A DNA stretch of 22,324 nucleotides, taken from positions 1 through 22,324 of IMG/VR virus record IMGVR_UViG_3300037264_000632. One strand, given 5' to 3'. The DNA is from a virus. A program made the translations under genes and the position numbers. The notes beneath the pieces were generated by a model, which ran no database searches, was not told where the DNA came from, and worked only from the letters and a program-made list of their open reading frames with translations. Below are positions 7,561-15,249 of this stretch, in pieces. Each line of letters begins with the position of its first letter. The stretch's first letter is position 1.

Positions 7561-9908
7561 GAACACTGAAGTCGTTGCTTTTTGAGTTAGAATATCCTTT
7601 AGCTAATAAAGAGAATTTACAATCTTTTAAAGGAATGGCGGGTTGGAAAGGTAAAATTATATGGATGCCACCAGAAAAATTTTTAAGATTAGTCCATCCA
7701 TTGCCCGATGAATTTTTCAATGCAATATCATATGAAAATATAAAAAATAGAATGATAAAAGGATTGCCTTTAGATTTTTTAGTTTTGGAAATCGATATGG
7801 TAAGAAGAAAAGTTATCTCACACGAAGGACGACATAGAGCAAAAGCAGCAATAGAATTGGGTATACAACAAGTTCCTGTTTTCATTTATACAGGAAATAG
7901 ATTTAAACGAGTTCCTACTTGGTCGCCAGAAGATCACGATGTTATAGATAAAGCTGAATTTGATCCGGAATGGAAAAAAGAATTACAAGAAAATAATCGA
8001 CCAATAATCATTGTTGGCGTAGTTAATTATCTCGGGGCAATTGAGTCTAAAGTTGGCGGGAATCATTATCAGCTTCCTCGGGGAGGAAAAGGAAAACAAT
8101 GGAGATATAATAGTGATACCAAACGAGTATATTGGTATCATGATTTTGATCCAGAAGAAGAAGATAGAGTAAAAAGATATTTAGAAAAATATGGTTATAA
8201 TGTTGAACGACAAGACAATATAGAAAAGTGGGAACCCGAAGCATATATGAAAGCAATGGACATTGCTCATGGGGTAACGCCAGATATTCATGAAGGAATT
8301 CATTTAGATAACATAACTCAACAAATAAAAGACCTCGAAGATGAGTGGGAAGAATTGGATAGTCAAGGGACTGGTCATGGCAGACAAATTGTAATACAAA
8401 AGCAATTGGTAAGATTGTGGAAAGATAAAAAAAGATGGGATGATTTGTACGCGGCAGTAAAAAATCCTTCTAAAAGAATAAATGAAGGTAAAAAATTGGT
8501 TATGGAAGGTGTAAAGGCAAAACAAGTAGAAGCATTTTTAAAAGATACCATCGCCGGAACAGAGTGGGAAAACAAAGTATTTGCTGTTGGTGGATATGTT
8601 AGAGATGAAATAATGGGAAAAATTCCAAAAGACCTTGATGTTGTTGTGGATAAGCATCAAGGAGGTATAGAATTTACTGAATGGTTGGCAAATAAAATTG
8701 GAAATTATAAAGAAGGTAGTAATCCAGTAACTTTTCCAAAATTTGGGACGGCAAAGATGGTATTAGATGGAGCTAACTATAATGGAATAGATTTGTCCGG
8801 AGAAGATCTTGAAGCAGTAATGCCACGGGCAGAACAATATCATGATACGTTTACAAGAAAACCAACTGATGTAAAATATACAGACTTAAAAGGAGATGCT
8901 CAACGAAGAGATCTTACAATAAATGCAATTTATAAAAATATTTCTACTGGACAAGTTGTAGACCCTGTGGGTGGTGTACAGGATATAAAAAATAAAGTAG
9001 TTAGACCTCCATCTAATCCAGATTTAATTTATGCCGATGATGCTTTACGTATGTTTAGAGTTATTAGATTTGCTACCAGATTTGGATGGGAATTAACGCC
9101 CGAAGTAGCAGATGGAATTAAACGCAATTTACATCGTTTACATAATACATCTAAAGAACGAATTAGAGATGAATTAAATAAAATTATTACTAGTGATAAT
9201 CCAGATAGAGGTATCAAAATGCTTAAAGATACTGGATTATTGCCATATATTGCGAAAGAACTCCAACAAATGGTAGGAATGATACAAAACGTTCATCATA
9301 AAGATGATGTATTTGATCATACGATGGAAGTTCTTAGAAATACAAATCCTGATTTAATACAAAGATTGATGGCATTATTTCACGATATTGGAAAAGTAAC
9401 TACAAGGTCGGAAACTCCAACTGGCGTTCATTTTTATGGACATGAAAATATTGGGACAGAAATTGTTGAAAGAGTAATGAGAGACTTAAAATATCCAACT
9501 GATTTAATAGATGCTGTTAAAGTTGGCGTTGGAAATCATATGAGATTAAAATCTGGTGGAGATACTTCGGTTGCCTTGTCCGATAAATCTTTGAGAAAAT
9601 TTAAAGTAGAAATAGGAAATCAATTAGAAAATGTATTAAATCTAATTCATGCGGATAATATCTCTCATACCGATGCGTCATCCATGCCTAATCAAATTGA
9701 TCATGTAAGAAAAAGATTGGCGGCATTGGATGTTAAAGTATCCAAACCAAATCTTCCTATTAATGGAAATGATTTAATGAGCTTAGGATTAAAGCCCGGA
9801 CCTATTTTTTCTCAAATCTTAAGTGCTGTGACAGATAAATGGTATGAAAATCCAAATATCAGTAGAGAAGAGGCAATCCAAATTGCTAAACAAATGGCAA
9901 ATATATGA
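7557..9908 (+). CDS. Tagged ParB-like / CCA-adding tRNA nucleotidyltransferase / HD fusion
   Basis: At 783 residues this is about twice the length of a bacterial CCA-adding enzyme. It starts with the tag MRTLKSLLFE. Residues about 30-125 look like a ParB/sulfiredoxin-type domain, with FLVLEIDMVRRKVISHEGRH and the core H89-E-G-R-H-R94. Residues about 145-215 hold an unrecognised domain (YQLPRGGKGKQWRYN, VYWYHDF, RVKRYLEKYGY). From about 335 comes a class II nucleotidyltransferase: VGGYVRDEIMGKIPKDLDVV with catalytic D359 and D361, then RRDLTINAIY, DPVGG, and DDALRMFRVIRFATRFGWEL, all standard for Cca/PcnB proteins. An HD domain follows (ALFHDIGK with H609-D610, and later GNHMRLKSGG). The expected role is adding or repairing the tRNA 3' CCA; the HD part may be a phosphohydrolase. 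The ParB-like part might bind or cut nucleic acid. ATGA overlaps couple it to both neighbours. Confidence 0.85.
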   Translation: MRTLKSLLFELEYPLANKENLQSFKGMAGWKGKIIWMPPEKFLRLVHPLPDEFFNAISYENIKNRMIKGLPLDFLVLEIDMVRRKVISHEGRHRAKAAIELGIQQVPVFIYTGNRFKRVPTWSPEDHDVIDKAEFDPEWKKELQENNRPIIIVGVVNYLGAIESKVGGNHYQLPRGGKGKQWRYNSDTKRVYWYHDFDPEEEDRVKRYLEKYGYNVERQDNIEKWEPEAYMKAMDIAHGVTPDIHEGIHLDNITQQIKDLEDEWEELDSQGTGHGRQIVIQKQLVRLWKDKKRWDDLYAAVKNPSKRINEGKKLVMEGVKAKQVEAFLKDTIAGTEWENKVFAVGGYVRDEIMGKIPKDLDVVVDKHQGGIEFTEWLANKIGNYKEGSNPVTFPKFGTAKMVLDGANYNGIDLSGEDLEAVMPRAEQYHDTFTRKPTDVKYTDLKGDAQRRDLTINAIYKNISTGQVVDPVGGVQDIKNKVVRPPSNPDLIYADDALRMFRVIRFATRFGWELTPEVADGIKRNLHRLHNTSKERIRDELNKIITSDNPDRGIKMLKDTGLLPYIAKELQQMVGMIQNVHHKDDVFDHTMEVLRNTNPDLIQRLMALFHDIGKVTTRSETPTGVHFYGHENIGTEIVERVMRDLKYPTDLIDAVKVGVGNHMRLKSGGDTSVALSDKSLRKFKVEIGNQLENVLNLIHADNISHTDASSMPNQIDHVRKRLAALDVKVSKPNLPINGNDLMSLGLKPGPIFSQILSAVTDKWYENPNISREEAIQIAKQMANI

Positions 9909-10504
9909 TAAAATTAAAATTTTTATTAATAGAAAATTTGGATTATGATGCTGCCGAAGATTTCTTCCGTCGAAGAGACGAACAGTTGGCAGAACTTGCG
10001 GATCTTCTTAAAAAAAGCGGAGGAAAGGGAAAATTGCCTTGGAAAACTATACCTGCTAAATTATTAATGAAGGTGTGGTTGCAATTTGGAAAATATCATC
10101 GAATTAATACTAATGATTTAGATAAAATTTCAGACCAAATGCTTACAAATATTGCCAGATTACGAGCATCTACAGAAATGATGGGTCACACTTCATATGA
10201 TGTTAGGCCAGAGTTGGAAGATATAGGATATTTTTTTACAGATGAAGAATGGAAAAATTGGATGTCAAATTATTTTACAGATAAAAGAGGAGGATTTCTT
10301 TTAACTGATTATGGATTGCCAAAATTAGAAAAATTATATGGAGATATATTCACTGCTAACACCGATGAAGAAAAATTATATGCTGTAGATAAGGCATTGA
10401 ATGTAATTCATCGTAGAAGCGATTTAGCATCTATGTTTGTTGAAGGCGGAAGTAAAACTCTTAATATTATTCAATCTCAAGGCGGATATTCAAGCAATAT
10501 ATAA
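9905..10504 (+). CDS. Tagged conserved phage protein of unknown function
   Basis: The 199-residue product begins with the tag MIKLKFLLIEN, ending in LIE. No enzymatic motif is recognised. It is largely helical and rich in charged residues: an early DFFRRRDEQLAELADLLKK helix, a central TNIARLRASTEMMGHTS, and a C-terminal EEKLYAVDKALNVIHRRSDL leading to FVEGGSKTLNIIQ. The C-terminal stretch resembles segments I associate with other phage proteins of unknown function. The start overlaps the CCA-fusion stop by ATGA (9905-9908), and the next gene begins four bases after the stop. Presence of the tag and position inside the enzyme run suggest it belongs to the same set. It could be a partner, a regulator or a packaged effector; nothing in the sequence decides. 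Confidence 0.68.
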   Translation: MIKLKFLLIENLDYDAAEDFFRRRDEQLAELADLLKKSGGKGKLPWKTIPAKLLMKVWLQFGKYHRINTNDLDKISDQMLTNIARLRASTEMMGHTSYDVRPELEDIGYFFTDEEWKNWMSNYFTDKRGGFLLTDYGLPKLEKLYGDIFTANTDEEKLYAVDKALNVIHRRSDLASMFVEGGSKTLNIIQSQGGYSSNI

Positions 10505-10508
10505 ATAT

Positions 10509-11723
10509 ATGATTAAATTAAAATCATTATTAGTTAAAGAAAATGTGGGAAAAATAGAAGTTCCACAAGAACCCGGGACTGTTCCTATTCCACCCAATCA
10601 TTTAAGATTATATCATTACACTTATACCGATCCTACTATTTTAAAAAAAGAAGGATTAAAACTTTCTCGCGCCAAAGGAACAACTTACGGAGAACCAAAC
10701 TTTGTTTGGGCATCTTTACAACAACCTTCTGACACGAAAATATATGTAGAATTTTCAATGCCAATAGATGATCCCAGATTTTCAAGAATGGGAGCCAAAC
10801 CAGATCCGACTTGGGGAGTGGAATTTTATAAAGGAAAAGGTAATGATTTTACTATTTTGGGAGATGTTTCTCCTTCGGAATTCATAGCAGTTCACGAGCC
10901 TTGGCATCATCACTATAGATATATGATCGAAAATGGACTTGTAGATGGTGTTTTAAAGGGAGAATATGATTATATAGATGATAAATTTCCAAATGAAAAG
11001 AAAGCACTGGAGACTATAAAGCGAAATTTTTCAATTTCGGATATTAGTGAGCAAAGAGATGACTTTAATGAAGTAAACAAATATGAAATAGAAGATTTAA
11101 ATAATAAAGAGGAAATTATTCAATATTTGCAAGTACGTGGTAAATCTCCTGAAATTATTAATCTTGGTGGTGATGAATATATTATTTGGGAAGATTATAT
11201 TATAGATCCGGAATTTCCAAGATTAGAAAAGAAAAGAGACTGGATAAATGATACTCAGGCGTGGAGATTGGTTGGTAAACTTATATATATGATGGAAGAA
11301 AGATTTAATAAACAATTTTGGGAACATCCTCAGACATTATACCACGCAACTCCTCTTGAAAATGTGGATTCCATTCGTAAAGATGGTTTACAAATGATTC
11401 ATAAAAGTAGAGGATTAGCTAATAAGCATATAAGAGCAGCGGTTTTCACAAGCACTGAACCAGACTGGGCTACTTTCAGTTACGGTCCCGTTCAAGTAGT
11501 TATAAATACAGATGCTATGAAAAAAGATGGATTTATGCCATTTGTGACTAAAGAACCAAATCATACCGAGTCAGATGTAGTTAATTTTATTGCTCGAAAA
11601 ATAGGAGATTGGGAAGAGGATAAAGATTATACAGGTTCTTATGGAGAAGGAACTACGGAAGATACAGTTGTTGTTTATGATGATATTCCACCAAAGTATT
11701 TAGAAATAGAGGAACCAAAATGA
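10509..11723 (+). CDS. Tagged protein with two ART-like domains
   Basis: The 404-residue protein starts MIKLKSLLVKEN, a tag variant ending in VKE rather than LxE. The N-terminal domain (about 30-140) opens with LRLYHYT (H36-Y-T38), continues GLKLSRAKGTTYGEPNFVWA, and closes PSEFIAVHEPWHHHYRYM. The C-terminal domain (about 275-400) opens QTLYHATPLENVDSIRKDGL (H279-A-T281) and continues AAVFTSTEPDWATFSYGPVQ. Both openings match the first motif of ADP-ribosyltransferase-fold proteins (KptA, DarT and many phage ARTs), followed by the usual S-I-x-x-x-G-L. A linker of about 130 charged residues separates them. Catalytic glutamates cannot be placed with confidence. The start is ATG 10509, four bases after the upstream stop, not a TTG 24 codons earlier, since only 10509 gives the tag. 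NAD-dependent modification, or tRNA 2'-phosphate removal as in KptA, are both possible. Confidence 0.62.
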   Translation: MIKLKSLLVKENVGKIEVPQEPGTVPIPPNHLRLYHYTYTDPTILKKEGLKLSRAKGTTYGEPNFVWASLQQPSDTKIYVEFSMPIDDPRFSRMGAKPDPTWGVEFYKGKGNDFTILGDVSPSEFIAVHEPWHHHYRYMIENGLVDGVLKGEYDYIDDKFPNEKKALETIKRNFSISDISEQRDDFNEVNKYEIEDLNNKEEIIQYLQVRGKSPEIINLGGDEYIIWEDYIIDPEFPRLEKKRDWINDTQAWRLVGKLIYMMEERFNKQFWEHPQTLYHATPLENVDSIRKDGLQMIHKSRGLANKHIRAAVFTSTEPDWATFSYGPVQVVINTDAMKKDGFMPFVTKEPNHTESDVVNFIARKIGDWEEDKDYTGSYGEGTTEDTVVVYDDIPPKYLEIEEPK

Positions 11724-12382
11724 TAAAATTAAAGTCATTATTATTAGAAAAAACATTATATCATGGTACGGTAATTGATAATGTTCCGTCTATTGAAAAA
11801 TATGGATTAATTCCGGGTACGGGAAATTTTGTATCTGATGCGTATGGTGAATATGAAGATGCTGGAATAGAACTTCCGGAATTAGTGTTTGCGACAGAAA
11901 AATCAAAGTTGAGTGCTGCTGTTACAGCAGCAACGCATCATATAGGTAAAAAATTAAATAAAAATTTTCATGATGTATCTGATGCTGAGTTTTTCAAATA
12001 TGCTGTAATTATAAAAATATATGACGGAGAGGAATATTTTAAATATAGAGAAAAGACGGATGCGTTAAATTATGCAGATGAACATCCGCCCCAAGTAGAG
12101 CCAGGAGATTATTATTCAGAAGATTCTGTAGGAGTAGATGAATTTTTGACTGGGAATTCTATGGTAAGATTATTAAAAAGATATAATTTATGGCCAAGAC
12201 CGTTTGGAGAAATAAAACGCGATAAAACTTATGATGAAATGAGAGATTTTCTTGTAAAATTTACTTTAAACAAAAAAGATGTAGAATTATCCAAACAAGA
12301 AATAATAGATAAGATAAAAAAATTATCGCCAAAAGATTTATTTTATTGGTATAACAGATATCAACGGGAAATGGAACGGTAA
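11720..12382 (+). CDS. Tagged ART-like protein
   Basis: This 220-residue protein begins MIKLKSLLLEK, then within three residues enters an ART-fold start: LYHGT (H15-G-T17), DNVPSIEKYGLIPG, then LPELVFATEKSKLSAAVTAA. This is the common opening of phage and toxin ADP-ribosyltransferase-like domains, where the His-containing strand contacts NAD. The domain probably spans residues 12-165; the last 50 or so residues are Lys-rich and helical. If the tag is removed after Glu10, the mature protein would start almost at the catalytic strand. It overlaps the two-domain ART-like gene by ATGA and ends the tagged cluster. T4 has three ARTs (Alt, ModA, ModB), of which Alt is packaged in the head and processed. 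The acceptor is unknown and the catalytic Glu could not be fixed. Confidence 0.65.
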   Translation: MIKLKSLLLEKTLYHGTVIDNVPSIEKYGLIPGTGNFVSDAYGEYEDAGIELPELVFATEKSKLSAAVTAATHHIGKKLNKNFHDVSDAEFFKYAVIIKIYDGEEYFKYREKTDALNYADEHPPQVEPGDYYSEDSVGVDEFLTGNSMVRLLKRYNLWPRPFGEIKRDKTYDEMRDFLVKFTLNKKDVELSKQEIIDKIKKLSPKDLFYWYNRYQREMER

Positions 12383-12423
12383 TATTTAAATAAGTATAAT
12401 AAAATAATAAGGTATATTTATAG
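12383..12423 (+). promoter_or_regulatory. Short AT-rich spacer between tagged cluster and structural genes
   Basis: These 41 bases are almost pure A/T and separate the ART-like gene from the next gene. An AAGG at about 12409-12412 lies 11 bases before ATG 12424 and is a weak ribosome-binding site. No hairpin is visible. A promoter is possible because the gene classes change here, but no convincing plus-strand late motif is present. Confidence 0.25.
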
Positions 12424-12759
12424 ATGAAAGTAATTTGCTACAAGTGGGGAGAGTGTGATGTTCTTTGGAAAAATGCTAATTGGAGATGGTCAGAATGTCA
12501 ATTAGTCGACGAAATTATTGGTGGGATACGACCGGGTGTTCCGGGGGATTTAGTACAACCACAATGGTTGCAAGAACCTAAGACCGAAGAAGATAAGAGA
12601 AAAAGAAAACGGTTTATAAGATTGATATGTAAAGTTAAAGGATATCCAGAATTTGATGAGAAAAAAGAAGTTAGAGAAAATATAAAAATAACAATTGAAG
12701 ATATAAGATTGGTTGTTCGTGCAGTTAAAGGCATAGACATCCAAGTAATTGAGGAATAA
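12424..12759 (+). CDS. Conserved phage protein of unknown function
   Basis: The 111-residue product has a Trp- and Cys-rich start (CYKWGECDVLWKNANWRWSE), a middle IGGIRPGVPGDLVQPQWLQE, a strongly basic KRKRKRFIRLICKVKG, and a C-terminal IKITIEDIRLVVRAVKGIDI. I recognise the overall pattern as one found in T4-like aquatic phages next to structural genes, but know of no assigned role. The two early cysteines are too few for a clear zinc site. It has no tag, which fits with the tagged series having ended. The next gene's ribosome-binding site overlaps its last codons, so the two are likely made together. A small virion or assembly protein is a reasonable guess only. Confidence 0.65.
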   Translation: MKVICYKWGECDVLWKNANWRWSECQLVDEIIGGIRPGVPGDLVQPQWLQEPKTEEDKRKRKRFIRLICKVKGYPEFDEKKEVRENIKITIEDIRLVVRAVKGIDIQVIEE

Positions 12760-12763
12760 ACAT

Positions 12764-13297
12764 ATGCCATATACTATTTATACCGACCGCAATGAAGAAT
12801 TCATGTGTGAGGTTGCCGTCAAAAATGCATCATTAAAAAATGCATTTGCTAGAATGATTGTAGAATCATCGGAATTAACCTTAATGTTCGAGGGTAAGTT
12901 AGAAAATGGCAAATGTATTGTACCAATTCGTCGCTTAAAAGGTGTTTTAAATGAAAATTCTAAAGGAAAAATGTATCTTGAAGTCATTGTTGAAGATACA
13001 TATTTTAAGCCTTGGCAGGATAATTTTATTGTCGAAGAACATACTTCTGTCAAAGTTAAAGTAAATGAGCAAAGAAAATCAACTAAACCAATTGTAGAAG
13101 TTAGAACTATGCAAACGCCTTCATTGCCAGCAAAAGAAATTGCTATTATTTGTGAAAAGGTGGGTATTACAAGAAAAACATTACTTAAAAAGGGAAAAGA
13201 TTTCAAAGAAGTTATAAAAGAATATTTTAAAGCAAGTCCAGAATTTAAGAAAAATGGAAAAAGATATATTCGGGAAGCGATAATGTTAATAAAATGA
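12764..13297 (+). CDS. Conserved T4-like phage protein, probably structural
   Basis: The 177-residue protein starts MPYTIYTDRNEEFMCEV. The first 110 residues look like a beta-sandwich: VKNASLKNAFARMIVESSEL, LMFEGKL, CIVPIRRLKGVL, MYLEVIVEDTYFKPWQDNFI, then VEEHTSVKVKV. The C-terminal 45 residues are helical and basic (IICEKVGITRKTLLKKGKDF and on), like a small nucleic-acid or protein-binding domain. I associate the N-terminal pattern with unnamed proteins of marine T4-like phages; no function is established to my knowledge. ATG 12764 is preceded by GAGG nine bases upstream, which is why it is preferred to a TTG at 12749. The preceding gene ends at 12759, so the two do not overlap with this start. 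Confidence 0.68.
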   Translation: MPYTIYTDRNEEFMCEVAVKNASLKNAFARMIVESSELTLMFEGKLENGKCIVPIRRLKGVLNENSKGKMYLEVIVEDTYFKPWQDNFIVEEHTSVKVKVNEQRKSTKPIVEVRTMQTPSLPAKEIAIICEKVGITRKTLLKKGKDFKEVIKEYFKASPEFKKNGKRYIREAIMLIK

Positions 13298-13309
13298 TAG
13301 TTATGAATT

Positions 13310-13954
13310 ATGAGATTTGCAGAACGTGATTTGACGGAACAATACATTAGTTCATCATATCAAGATGTATTACAACAGTATTTAACTAATCCAACCTTTT
13401 ATGTATTAGATGGTTTGGGAAATGTAGTATTTACTATTCCATCATCTTCTCTTGGAACTTCAGTAATAACAAGTGACATAACATCTTCAATGTTTGTTGG
13501 TACATCTTCTATTGCTATAACATCATCTTATGCATACAATTCTGCAAATTCTCTTACGGCAGATTATGCATTAGATAGTTTTCATGCTCTGAGTTCGTCT
13601 TATACATTATCATCTTCATACGCTGTTAATACATTATCAGCAAGTTATGCATTATCTGCATCGTATGCTTTTTCAAAAATCGAATCATACAAAACCGTAA
13701 CGGGAAGTTATACGGCTTTAAATACAGATTTTACTTTATATGCTAGTGCATCTACAGCAAATATTATTATAATACTTCCTTCTACATCATCGGTCGCAGG
13801 TCAATTTTTTAGAATAAAAAAGATAGATTTTACTGGATATAATATAATTATAAGCAGTAGTGTTAATATTGATTATGATAAAGAATTAAGATTGACCCAG
13901 CGTGGTTCAGCGGTAACATTACATTGCGATAACATTCAATATTGGATACATTAA
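13310..13954 (+). CDS. Small fibre-type structural protein with Ser-Tyr-Ala repeats
   Basis: The 214-residue product has three parts. Residues 1-60 are a head (MRFAERDLTEQYISSSYQDV, FYVLDGLGNVVFTIP) of the kind that docks a fibre to a base. Residues about 65-125 are Ser-Ala-Tyr repeats including LTADYALDSFHALSSS and SASYALSASYAF. Residues about 130-214 form a beta-rich end (SYTALNTDFTLYASASTANI, later VTLHCDNIQYWIH), similar in style to the tail-fibre caps that close phage appendages. TADYALDS-HA recurs in the giant fibre gene at 16284, so the proteins probably belong to the same appendage or evolved by module exchange. The preferred ATG is 13310; an ATG at 13303 in another frame stops after eight codons. 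No ribosome-binding site is clear. Confidence 0.68.
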   Translation: MRFAERDLTEQYISSSYQDVLQQYLTNPTFYVLDGLGNVVFTIPSSSLGTSVITSDITSSMFVGTSSIAITSSYAYNSANSLTADYALDSFHALSSSYTLSSSYAVNTLSASYALSASYAFSKIESYKTVTGSYTALNTDFTLYASASTANIIIILPSTSSVAGQFFRIKKIDFTGYNIIISSSVNIDYDKELRLTQRGSAVTLHCDNIQYWIH

Positions 13955-13960
13955 AAATAT

Positions 13961-15217
13961 ATGGCATACTTTGAAAAAACCGGAATATACGCAACAGATT
14001 CTCCGAGTATAGATGCGTTTGGTAGGTGGCGAACTTCCACTCCTAGAACAATTTTTGATAGTAAACTTTTGACACAAGAATCATTAAATATATATTGGTC
14101 ACAAAGAACTTGGGAGAATGCTACATCATCATATAATGCATATCAATCATTAACTATTATGGGTGTTGGGACATCTTCGGGATCACGCGCAATTGATCAA
14201 ACAATTAGGAGATTTGTATATGAACCCGGAAAATCTTTATTAATTATAGTGACTGGTTTATTCGGTAATTACGTTGATGGGATTGAAAAATACATGTTAT
14301 ATGGAGATGATTATTATGGATTGGGATTTTGTCAAAGTGGATCGTCTTTTGGAGTAATAAAACGAAATACGAATTCTGAAACTACAACCGTCATGTTTGT
14401 AAGTCAGTCTGAATGGAATTTAGATACCTATGATGGAAATGGTCCAAGTGGCAATCGTTACGATGTATCCAAATGTCAAATTCATTTTATTGATATGGAA
14501 TGGCTTGGAGTTGGAAGAGTAAGATATGGAATTTTTCAAGGTGGTAAACCTACATATGTACATGAATTTGGACATATTAATGAACTTGTCGCTCCGTATA
14601 TAAACAATCCCAATCTTCCTGTTAGATATGAAATTGTTAATAAAATAGGATCATCGGTTACAAGTTCTATGAAACATATTTGTTGTTCTATTGTTTCTGA
14701 AGGAGGCACCGACAACCTTGGAATTCAATGGTCCATAGATAGTGGAAGTGGATCGGTTTCTGTTGGTGTAGGGCCTGTAATTGGATTATTATTTGTTAGA
14801 CAAGTTACAGGATCGATATCGGATGGATATAAAGCAAATAGTTCTCGCATATTACCAGCAGAACTTTCTATTTTTCCAGATGGAAACTCGAATGTAAAGT
14901 GGGGACTTTATGTTAATCCTATAGTTAATAATTCCGGATCACTTCGGTTTGATAGAATTTTGAGTTCAAGTATTGAGTATGCTACCGGATCTGTTAATAC
15001 TAATTTAATTTCTTTAGGAAGATCTGTTAGTTTAGGATATATTCCTGGAGGAACCACTCAAGCAGGATCAAATAACTTAATAACAAATTTAGATCCATTT
15101 TTCTCTTTAGGTGAAGATTTATATGGAAACAGGGATGTTTTTGTTCTTGCTGTACAAAATATAGAAGGCGGAACAATTCCTTGTTATGCACACATGTCAT
15201 TTAAAGAAGTACTTTAA
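13961..15217 (+). CDS. Conserved phage structural protein, probable tail or appendage
   Basis: The 418-residue protein shows the pattern of a phage structural family I recall from many large phages: SIDAFGRWRTSTPRTIFDSK near the start, EPGKSLLIIVTGLFGNY, SEWNLDTYDGNGPSGNRYDV, then CQIHFIDMEWLGVGRVRYGI and VHEFGHINELV, ending LPVRYEIVNKI. It is beta-rich throughout, without repeats, signal peptide or membrane segments. Its exact location in the particle is not known to me; carbohydrate binding or a fibre-associated role is plausible from the neighbouring fibre genes. It follows the preceding gene by six bases and has no clear Shine-Dalgarno. HEFGH superficially resembles a zinc-protease HExxH but lacks the required spacing (His-Glu-x-x-His), so a protease is not proposed. 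Confidence 0.7.
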   Translation: MAYFEKTGIYATDSPSIDAFGRWRTSTPRTIFDSKLLTQESLNIYWSQRTWENATSSYNAYQSLTIMGVGTSSGSRAIDQTIRRFVYEPGKSLLIIVTGLFGNYVDGIEKYMLYGDDYYGLGFCQSGSSFGVIKRNTNSETTTVMFVSQSEWNLDTYDGNGPSGNRYDVSKCQIHFIDMEWLGVGRVRYGIFQGGKPTYVHEFGHINELVAPYINNPNLPVRYEIVNKIGSSVTSSMKHICCSIVSEGGTDNLGIQWSIDSGSGSVSVGVGPVIGLLFVRQVTGSISDGYKANSSRILPAELSIFPDGNSNVKWGLYVNPIVNNSGSLRFDRILSSSIEYATGSVNTNLISLGRSVSLGYIPGGTTQAGSNNLITNLDPFFSLGEDLYGNRDVFVLAVQNIEGGTIPCYAHMSFKEVL

Positions 15218-15241
15218 TTGTTTTCCTCTGTTTTTATAGTG

Positions 15242-15249
15242 CATAAATA
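15242..15249 (+). promoter_or_regulatory. Candidate T4-type late promoter element
   Basis: CATAAATA differs from the T4 late consensus TATAAATA by one base and lies 41 bases before ATG 15291, inside a 73-base AT-rich gap, the largest within the plus-strand structural region. Its position would suit transcription of the two following fibre genes. The base composition makes chance matches common, so confidence is low. Confidence 0.3.

Noticed and set aside
10500-10507. Exact TATAAATA late-promoter match
   Set aside because: It overlaps the upstream stop codon and ends one base before ATG 10509, leaving no room for a leader. It is expected by chance in such AT-rich junctions.
10437-10508. Upstream TTG extension of the two-domain ART-like gene (and similar extensions at 5752, 12749 and 2783)
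   Set aside because: The later ATG starts restore the shared tag (5764, 10509) or sit at proper distance from a ribosome-binding site (12764, 2768). The extensions use TTG or GTG and overlap other genes or signals.
12415-12422. Exact TATAAATA on the minus strand
   Set aside because: It would drive transcription against the tagged cluster, with no minus-strand gene downstream; most likely chance.
12498-13347. Minus-strand frames opposite the genes at 12424 and 12764
   Set aside because: Both overlie well-formed plus-strand genes with conserved phage patterns and ribosome-binding sites; the minus frames show no recognisable protein features.
13961-15217. HEFGH as a zinc-protease motif
   Set aside because: The sequence is H-E-F-G-H, which superficially matches HExxH, but no helix or third ligand context is seen and the surrounding pattern is that of a conserved beta-rich structural protein.
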